From Alphaproteobacteria bacterium (lineage in GTDB: Bacteria > Pseudomonadota > Alphaproteobacteria > Rickettsiales > UBA998), in contig JAKFYP010000097.1 in the NCBI GenBank assembly GCA_021730835.1, positions 1 to 10,807 on the forward strand: a stretch of 10,807 nucleotides of DNA. The letters run 5' to 3'. Below are positions 6,667-10,807 of this stretch, one piece after another. Each line of letters starts with the position of its first letter. Position 1 is the stretch's first letter. The notes beneath the pieces were generated by a model. The model did not search any database. It saw nothing but the letters and a program-made list of their open reading frames with translations, and was not told the DNA's origin. Made by a program: the position numbers and the translations under genes.

Positions 6667-6695
6667 CTTTAACGGTTTTCCGCAAACCGTTAAAG
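6667..6695 (+). promoter_or_regulatory. Perfect 12-bp inverted repeat with 5-base loop
   Basis: CTTTAACGGTTT (6667-6678) and AAACCGTTAAAG (6684-6695) are exact inverted copies around TCCGC. The repeat lies between the stop of the 48-residue ORF and the ribosome site AGGAGA (6710-6715) of the SGNH gene. No T-run follows, so it is not a standard terminator. It could be an RNA hairpin that protects or separates the two halves of the transcript, or a protein-binding operator. Confidence 0.6.
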
Positions 6696-6723
6696 GAAAG
6701 CGCAACCACAGGAGATACCGATC

Positions 6724-8130
6724 ATGACCACCATTCAGCCCGTTAATACCGGCACAACCGCCAATGACGGCAGCGGCGACCCGCTGCGTACCGCCTTTAC
6801 CAAAGTCAATGACAGCCTCAAAAGCATCCGGAGCGATCTTTCGACCGCGCCGCATGCCGTGCTGGTCGGCGACAGCCTGATGCAGCAGAATACGGCGGTC
6901 GGCACGGATAAGAACACCTATCACGGCCCGCGAGGTTTTTTCACCTGGCTGCAAATTTTCACCGGCTTTCCGTTTTCCTTCGAGGTCGGCAATGCCGGGA
7001 GTCAGGCGATTATCGGCGATAACACGGGCATTGGCGGTGACACGGTTGCCAATATCGTCACCCGGTTGGCTGGCGACGTGCTGGCCCGCAACCCGGATAT
7101 CGTGTTCATGCTGGCCGGAACCAACGATGTCACAGCCAATGACACCTACGCCAATATAAAAGCCAATCTCGAAACCATCTATACGGCCATTCTTGAGCAG
7201 GGGGCGCTGGCCGTGGCCATGCCGATCATGCCGCGCCATCCTTCCGGGGCGGACTGGGCGAGCAGCGCCCAGCGCCGGACGCATCACGCGGTCAATCAAT
7301 GGATCCGCGATTTCGCCCTTTCGACGCAGGGCATGGTGCTGCTGGACGCCTATGACCGCTGGGTTGATCCGGCCAGCGCTAACGGTGACGCCCGCACCGG
7401 CTTCACCGTGGATGGCGTGCACCCCTCAATGATCGGAGCCTACCAGATGGGCCTGACGGCGCAATCGGTGTTCGCCGGGCTGATCCGCCCGGCGCGTGCC
7501 TTGTGCTACAGCCCGTCGGACACCTACGACGCGACCTATCATGTCCACGGCAACATGCTGAGCAACGGGCTGTTTACCGGCACGAGCGGCACGGCAGGAA
7601 CCGCAGCTTCCGGGACATTCGCCACCGGCTGGCAGGGGTTTCGCAACAGCGGCGGCGATGCGACGGTGGCAGGCAGCAAAACCACCCGCACCGACGGCTT
7701 GCCGGGCGATGTGCAACAATTGGTGGTCTCGGTCAGCGGCGGCGGGGCGGGCGCTGGGGCGATTTATTTCGCCACGACGCCCACCTCGACGACCACCGGC
7801 GTGGTGGCGGGGCAGTGGTATGAGGCGCAGTGCGAAATCGAGGTCAGCGCCTCCAGCGGCGGCAACAGCCCACTTAACGCCATTTATCTCGAACTCGACG
7901 ATGCCAGTACCGGCGGTTCGCGCAATCGCTGCCTGCAACCCTATTCGGGCCATAAATTCCCCGATGTGGCATGGAGCGGCATCCTCAAGACCCCGCCGAT
8001 CCAGCCGGTCAGCACGACCGGCCTGCGGTTTCGCCTCATCATGGAACTGGATGAAACGCTGACCAGTAGCGTGACGGTCAGAATCAGCCGCGCATCGTTA
8101 CGCCGGCGCGTCACCGCCCCGGTACTTTAA
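6724..8130 (+). CDS. SGNH/GDSL hydrolase with phage fibre N-terminal motif
   Basis: This 468-residue protein is preceded by AGGAGA 8 bases before its ATG. Residues 5-30, including QPVNTGTTANDGSGDPLRTA, match a motif common at the start of phage tail or head fibre proteins and probably anchor it to a particle. Residues 44-255 form an SGNH hydrolase domain. Block I is VGDSL (48-52) with nucleophile S51, block II GNAGS (89-93), block III AGTND (131-135) with N134, and block V VDGVHPS (229-235) with D230 and H233. All four signature residues are present, so an active esterase or deacetylase is expected. On phage particles such domains commonly remove acetyl groups from surface glycans. Residues 265-468 are beta-rich, Thr/Ser/Gly-rich and have the look of a carbohydrate-binding sandwich (inference). 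There is no signal peptide. It is third in the phage-like cassette and unrelated to the mreC gene downstream. Confidence 0.85.
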   Translation: MTTIQPVNTGTTANDGSGDPLRTAFTKVNDSLKSIRSDLSTAPHAVLVGDSLMQQNTAVGTDKNTYHGPRGFFTWLQIFTGFPFSFEVGNAGSQAIIGDNTGIGGDTVANIVTRLAGDVLARNPDIVFMLAGTNDVTANDTYANIKANLETIYTAILEQGALAVAMPIMPRHPSGADWASSAQRRTHHAVNQWIRDFALSTQGMVLLDAYDRWVDPASANGDARTGFTVDGVHPSMIGAYQMGLTAQSVFAGLIRPARALCYSPSDTYDATYHVHGNMLSNGLFTGTSGTAGTAASGTFATGWQGFRNSGGDATVAGSKTTRTDGLPGDVQQLVVSVSGGGAGAGAIYFATTPTSTTTGVVAGQWYEAQCEIEVSASSGGNSPLNAIYLELDDASTGGSRNRCLQPYSGHKFPDVAWSGILKTPPIQPVSTTGLRFRLIMELDETLTSSVTVRISRASLRRRVTAPVL

Positions 8131-8185
8131 GGAAATGGCAGGCGATAGGAGTCTTTTTCTTGCAGGGTTCAAAATAATCCGTCAG

Positions 8186-8214
8186 TTTTAATGCTCACTT
8201 AACCGTTTTATGCT
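8186..8214 (+). promoter_or_regulatory. Putative CtrA-dependent promoter of mreC
   Basis: TTAA-TGCTCAC-TTAAC at 8188-8203 is an exact match to the full CtrA site TTAA-N7-TTAAC. A TATGCT hexamer at 8209-8214 can serve as -10, which places the CtrA box across the -35 region. That is the arrangement of CtrA-activated promoters in Caulobacter. The -35 hexamer itself (TTTTAA) is poor, as expected if an activator is needed. A chance exact match of nine fixed bases on either strand is expected less than once in a window of this size. Transcription would start near 8221, a few bases before the GGGAGA ribosome site of mreC. Confidence 0.6.
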
Positions 8215-8237
8215 AGGTTGACGGGAGAAATTGAGAG

Positions 8238-9092
8238 TTGAAGGACATGAGACCGAATCGGTTCCGCTACGCGCAAACCCGCACGATTGCGATTTCCCGC
8301 AAGGGATGGATGGCCAAAGCCACGTTACTGCTGTTAGCGATGGTCGCTGCCATGATGCTCATTGTCAGCCGCAGCCAGCCCGACAGATTCCAACGCCTGC
8401 GCGGCGCACTGACCGACGGTTTCTCTCCTGTCGTCGGAGCGATGTCCCGCCCGGCCCAGTTTATCCAGCACGCCGACCGCTGGTTTACCGAGGTGACGCA
8501 TCTTTATGCTGAAAACAACCGGCTACGCGAGGAAAACGCCCGCCTGCTCCAGTGGCAGAACGCGGCGGGCAGGCTCAAATCCGAAAACGAATCCCTGCGC
8601 CAGTTGCTTAAACTCGATGTGCCGCCTTCGCTGTCATTTGTCACGGCGCGGGTTGTCGGCGGGCAGGGAGCGCTCTATTCCCATACGTTCATGCTAGGCT
8701 CAGGCGAGGAAGCCGGTATCGCGCAGCATCAGGCGGTCGTCACCGATGAGGGGCTGGCCGGACGTATTCAGCATCTGGGCAATCACAGTGCCACGGTGCT
8801 GGCGATTACCGATATTAACTCGCGGATTCCGGTCATGGGCGAGTTGTCGCGGCAAAAAGCGCTGCTGGCCGGGGATAATTCCGATCTGCCGGTGCTGACC
8901 TATCTGGGCGATGACGCCGAGCCTTTCAGCAAAGGCGAGCGGATCGTCACCACCGATGACGGCAACGTCTTTCCCGCCGGGCTGGTGGTCGGCGAGATTC
9001 ACAGCGCCAAAGACGGGCTGGTGCGCGTCGCGCCCTATGCCGATACCTCCCGCCTCGAATATGTGCGGGTGATCTCACAATCCGTCCAATAA
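8238..9092 (+). CDS. mreC: Rod shape-determining protein MreC
   Basis: MreC is a bitopic inner-membrane scaffold that links the MreB/RodA/PBP2 elongation machinery to periplasmic cell wall synthesis. The 284 residues show the standard order: a short basic cytoplasmic tail, a membrane helix (about 27-43), a coiled coil (about 85-126, with ENNRLREENARLLQW and KSENESLRQLLKL), then two beta domains containing ARVVGGQGALYSHTFMLGSG and the conserved VVTDEGLAGRI (167-177). The length is typical. The start is uncertain. TTG at 8238 has GGGAGA 9 bases upstream, whereas ATG at 8247 has AAGGA only 1 base away, so TTG is preferred; the difference is three residues. In most alphaproteobacteria mreC lies between mreB and mreD, but here the upstream neighbour is a phage-like hydrolase gene and the downstream one is rplM. 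Confidence 0.95.
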   Translation: MKDMRPNRFRYAQTRTIAISRKGWMAKATLLLLAMVAAMMLIVSRSQPDRFQRLRGALTDGFSPVVGAMSRPAQFIQHADRWFTEVTHLYAENNRLREENARLLQWQNAAGRLKSENESLRQLLKLDVPPSLSFVTARVVGGQGALYSHTFMLGSGEEAGIAQHQAVVTDEGLAGRIQHLGNHSATVLAITDINSRIPVMGELSRQKALLAGDNSDLPVLTYLGDDAEPFSKGERIVTTDDGNVFPAGLVVGEIHSAKDGLVRVAPYADTSRLEYVRVISQSVQ

Positions 9093-9093
9093 A

Positions 9094-9118
9094 CCGGTTG
9101 ACACCGGGCTTCCGCCCG
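9094..9118. promoter_or_regulatory. Two overlapping dyads at the rplM promoter
   Basis: CCGGT-TGAC-ACCGG (9094-9107) spans the -35 box, and CGGGC-TTCC-GCCCG (9105-9118) fills the spacer of the rplM promoter; they share CGG. They could form alternative hairpins in RNA read through from mreC, acting as a weak terminator, or be a DNA operator. Transcripts from the rplM promoter itself would not contain them. There is no T-run, so a strong intrinsic terminator is unlikely. Confidence 0.4.
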
Positions 9119-9126
9119 CCTATGTT
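9098..9126 (+). promoter_or_regulatory. Sigma-70 type promoter of rplM-rpsI
   Basis: TTGACA (9098-9103) is a perfect -35 box. A 17-base spacer leads to TATGTT (9121-9126), four of six matches to the -10 consensus. The start of transcription would be near 9133, giving a leader of about 22 bases before the rplM ATG at 9155. The boxes begin 6 bases after the mreC stop. This is the strongest promoter match I see in the window, fitting for ribosomal protein genes. Confidence 0.7.
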
Positions 9127-9154
9127 CCTGCCTCCTCAAGCATGGAACAGTAAT

Positions 9155-9622
9155 ATGAAAACGTTTTCAGCCAAACCGGCGGATATTAAAAACGAATGGT
9201 GGGTGATTGACGCCGAGGACGTGGTGTTGGGTCGCCTCGCCTCGACCATCGCCCTGATGCTGCGTGGCAAGCATAAGGCCATTTTTACCCCGCATATGGA
9301 TTGCGGCGATCACATCGTGGTGATTAACGCCGATAAGGTGAAACTGACCGGCAAAAAACGCGCCGTGAAAACCTATTACCGCCATACCGGCTACCCGGGC
9401 GGCATCAAGGAAACCACGGCGGAGCATATCCTCAGTGGCCGTTTTCCGGGCCGGGTGATCGAGAAAGCCGTGGAGCGCATGCTGCCGCGTGGCCCGCTGG
9501 GCCGCCAGCAGCTTGGCAAACTGCGGGTTTATGCCGGGGCGGAGCATCCGCATACGGCCCAGACGCCAAAAACGCTCGATTTCGCCGCGAAGAATCCGAA
9601 AAATAAGAGACAGGCAGGTTAG
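9155..9622 (+). CDS. rplM: 50S ribosomal protein L13
   Basis: L13 binds 23S rRNA early in assembly of the large subunit. The 155-residue frame starts MKTFSAKPADIKNEWWVIDA, the usual alphaproteobacterial N-terminus. It continues with VLGRLAS, DCGDHIVVINADKVKLTGKK (about 50-69), the TYYRHTGYPGG loop and MLPRGPLGRQQLGKLRVYAG (about 109-128). All conserved blocks are present and the length is standard. An in-frame TTG at 9098 is rejected as a start because it is part of the -35 box of the promoter and adds residues foreign to the family. The ribosome site is weak (GGA 8 bases before the ATG). A tiny frame ATG-GAA-CAG-TAA ends 1 base before the start codon. rpsI follows after 2 bases, the classic rplM-rpsI operon. 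Confidence 0.98.
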   Translation: MKTFSAKPADIKNEWWVIDAEDVVLGRLASTIALMLRGKHKAIFTPHMDCGDHIVVINADKVKLTGKKRAVKTYYRHTGYPGGIKETTAEHILSGRFPGRVIEKAVERMLPRGPLGRQQLGKLRVYAGAEHPHTAQTPKTLDFAAKNPKNKRQAG

Positions 9623-9624
9623 TC

Positions 9625-10062
9625 ATGAATGACGCAGCAGAACAGACCGCTCCAAAAACCCCTAAAGTCGATGCGCAGGGCCGCGCTTACGGCACGGGTC
9701 GCCGCAAGGACGCCACCGCCCGCGTCTGGATCAAGCCGGGCAAGGGGAATATCACGGTTAATGGCCGCGACGTGACGAAATATTTTGCCCGCCCGGTATT
9801 GCGTATGATCGTTAACCAGCCGCTGGTAGCGCTGGATCGCAGCGGCGCATTCGACGTGGTATGCACGGTTGTCGGCGGTGGTCTTTCCGGTCAGGCGGGC
9901 GCGGTGCGCCACGGTCTCAGCCGGGCGCTGGATAATTTCAGCCCGGAATTCCATAAAGTGCTGCGCTCGGGCGGGTTTTTGACCCGCGACAGCCGCGTCG
10001 TCGAGCGTAAGAAATATGGCCGCCGCAAGGCCCGCCGCAGCTTCCAGTTCTCCAAGCGCTAA
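9625..10062 (+). CDS. rpsI: 30S ribosomal protein S9
   Basis: S9 sits in the head of the small subunit, and its basic C-terminal tail reaches the P-site tRNA. The 145 residues have a short variable extension (1-20), then YGTGRRKDATARVWIKPGKG (22-41), ITVNGRDVTKYF, VVGGGLSGQAGAVRHGLSRA (82-101) and the canonical ending KKYGRRKARRSFQFSKR. The tail and final Lys-Arg are intact. The gene starts 2 bases after the rplM stop and shares its promoter; AGGCAGG upstream of the ATG overlaps the end of rplM. After the stop a run of six T (10064-10069) occurs, but only a weak stem lies before it, so the terminator is uncertain. The next gene converges, with stops 8 bases apart. Confidence 0.98.
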   Translation: MNDAAEQTAPKTPKVDAQGRAYGTGRRKDATARVWIKPGKGNITVNGRDVTKYFARPVLRMIVNQPLVALDRSGAFDVVCTVVGGGLSGQAGAVRHGLSRALDNFSPEFHKVLRSGGFLTRDSRVVERKKYGRRKARRSFQFSKR

Positions 10063-10070
10063 ATTTTTTC

Positions 10071-10807
10071 TTACAGCCGCTCAATGCACCAGTTTGGCGT
10101 GGCGCTGTGCTGCTGGCACAGTGTGCCGAACGCTTCGCGGCTGAATGCGCCGCCCGGATAGAGCGCCTCTTTATGAATACCGCCGGTAACCAGCACCGAA
10201 TCCAGACCCATCGCCGCCGCTCCCGCAATATCGGTCTCGAAACTGTCGCCGATGGCAAGTACCGAAGCGGGTGGGATTCCGTCGAACCGCTTGAGGCATA
10301 AGGCATAAACCTCCCGGTAGGGCTTGCCGAACCATTGCACGATCCCCCCCAGTTTTTCGTAGGCATCGGCAATCATCCCGGCGCAGCCGAGTTTTTCTCC
10401 GTTTTTGCGCACGACGACCCGATCCGGGTTGGCGCAGATCATCTTCTTGCCCAGCCCGTAAGCCGCATTCAACGTGGCGCGATATTCCTTCAGTTTTTGG
10501 TCGTCGCGCTCAAAGCCAGTATTGAGCAGAAAATCGCACTGGGTCAGGCCGGAGCGGGCGTAATCCAGCCCGTCCAGCAAATCCTCGTCTTTTTCCGGGC
10601 CGATGTAATAATAACGCCGCCCGCCGCGCCAGTGTTCCGCCATATGCGCAAAGACCGCCTCGCCCGAAGTGATGATATGATCGTAGAAGCGATGATCGAG
10701 ACCAAGCGAGGTCAGGACTTCCCCGGCGCGATACGCCCGGCGCGGCGCGTTGGAGAGGATCACCACCTGCTTTTTTTGCTCGCGCACCTGCACGAGCGCC
10801 TCGCGCA
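10071..10807 (-). CDS. HAD superfamily class IIA hydrolase (NagD-like), 5' end cut by window edge
   Basis: This is a cytoplasmic phosphatase-like protein of the HAD-IIA group. It resembles the alphaproteobacterial type catalogued as TIGR01459 (family recalled, not searched). The frame is open through the right edge; the visible part begins REALVQVREQKKQVVILSNA. Motif II is SNAPR, the motif III lysine lies in FGKPYREVY, and motif IV is IGDSFETDIAGAAAMGLDSV. The cap domain lies between motifs II and III, as in class II HADs. Motif I, with the nucleophilic Asp, should lie 30-40 residues before the visible start and is outside the window. GTG codons near 10793 are not taken as the start because the reading frame and family likeness continue upstream. 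The substrate is unknown; NagD relatives act on nucleoside or sugar phosphates. It is convergent with rpsI, 8 bases apart. Confidence 0.9.
   Translation of the reverse strand, partial: REALVQVREQKKQVVILSNAPRRAYRAGEVLTSLGLDHRFYDHIITSGEAVFAHMAEHWRGGRRYYYIGPEKDEDLLDGLDYARSGLTQCDFLLNTGFERDDQKLKEYRATLNAAYGLGKKMICANPDRVVVRKNGEKLGCAGMIADAYEKLGGIVQWFGKPYREVYALCLKRFDGIPPASVLAIGDSFETDIAGAAAMGLDSVLVTGGIHKEALYPGGAFSREAFGTLCQQHSATPNWCIERL

Noticed and set aside
6577..7422. Minus-strand open frame of 281 codons opposite the SGNH gene
   Set aside because: The plus-strand frame has full SGNH motifs and a ribosome site; the opposite frame has no recognisable motif and crosses the 12-bp inverted repeat and the small ORF.
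6142..8231. Similar sequences GGTTTGACCGGGGGAAAA (6142) and GGTTGACGGGAGAAA (8217) flanking the phage-like cassette, like attachment-site repeats
   Set aside because: The match needs several gaps, has no tRNA or integrase context, and is within what chance would give for short GC-rich words.
9098..9154. N-terminal extension of L13 from an upstream TTG
   Set aside because: The TTG is part of the promoter -35 box, and the extra residues do not fit the highly conserved L13 N-terminus.
10064..10069. T-run after rpsI as an intrinsic terminator
   Set aside because: Only a 4-bp GCTT/AAGC stem with a 10-base loop lies upstream, inside the rpsI coding end, which is too weak to call.

Overview
The window looks like chromosomal DNA of an alphaproteobacterium of moderately high GC. 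Supporting features are a SURF1 cytochrome oxidase assembly protein, SerB, MreC, the rplM-rpsI pair and a NagD-like HAD hydrolase of a type common in alphaproteobacteria. There is also an exact TTAA-N7-TTAAC site, the binding motif of the alphaproteobacterial cell-cycle regulator CtrA. The lineage cannot be named more closely from this sequence. No tRNA, rRNA, CRISPR array or transposase gene was seen.

Left part (1-3405). An AT-richer gene of unknown function runs off the left edge on the minus strand, 30 bases downstream of SURF1 (290-1081, minus), and probably shares its transcript. A 757-residue glycine- and aspartate-rich RTX-type secreted protein (1132-3405, plus) is read divergently from SURF1. 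It has a long irregular repeat domain, a classical calcium-binding nonapeptide block and a C-terminal region typical of type I secretion substrates. Its ABC exporter is not in this window.

Middle part (3406-8130). A 404-base intergenic stretch carries a REP-like palindromic repeat. It is followed by a 473-residue orphan protein (3810-5231), which is convergent and overlaps by 4 bases with serB (5228-6124, minus). Between serB and mreC lies a three-gene plus-strand cassette of phage character. It holds an 86-residue virion-like beta protein (6241-6501), a 48-residue ORF that starts 4 bases later (6506-6652), and a 468-residue SGNH/GDSL hydrolase with an N-terminal phage-fibre motif (6724-8130). 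A perfect 12-bp inverted repeat lies before the hydrolase gene.

Right part (8131-10807). mreC stands apart from mreB and mreD and has its own promoter-like region in which the CtrA box sits at the -35 position. rplM-rpsI follows behind a near-consensus sigma-70 promoter embedded in overlapping dyads. A convergent HAD-IIA hydrolase gene runs off the right edge.

The housekeeping genes belong to separate pathways (respiratory assembly, serine synthesis, cell shape, ribosome). The points of most interest are the putative CtrA control of a lone mreC, the phage-derived fibre/esterase cassette, the ordered super-repeat in the RTX protein and the unassigned 473-residue protein.
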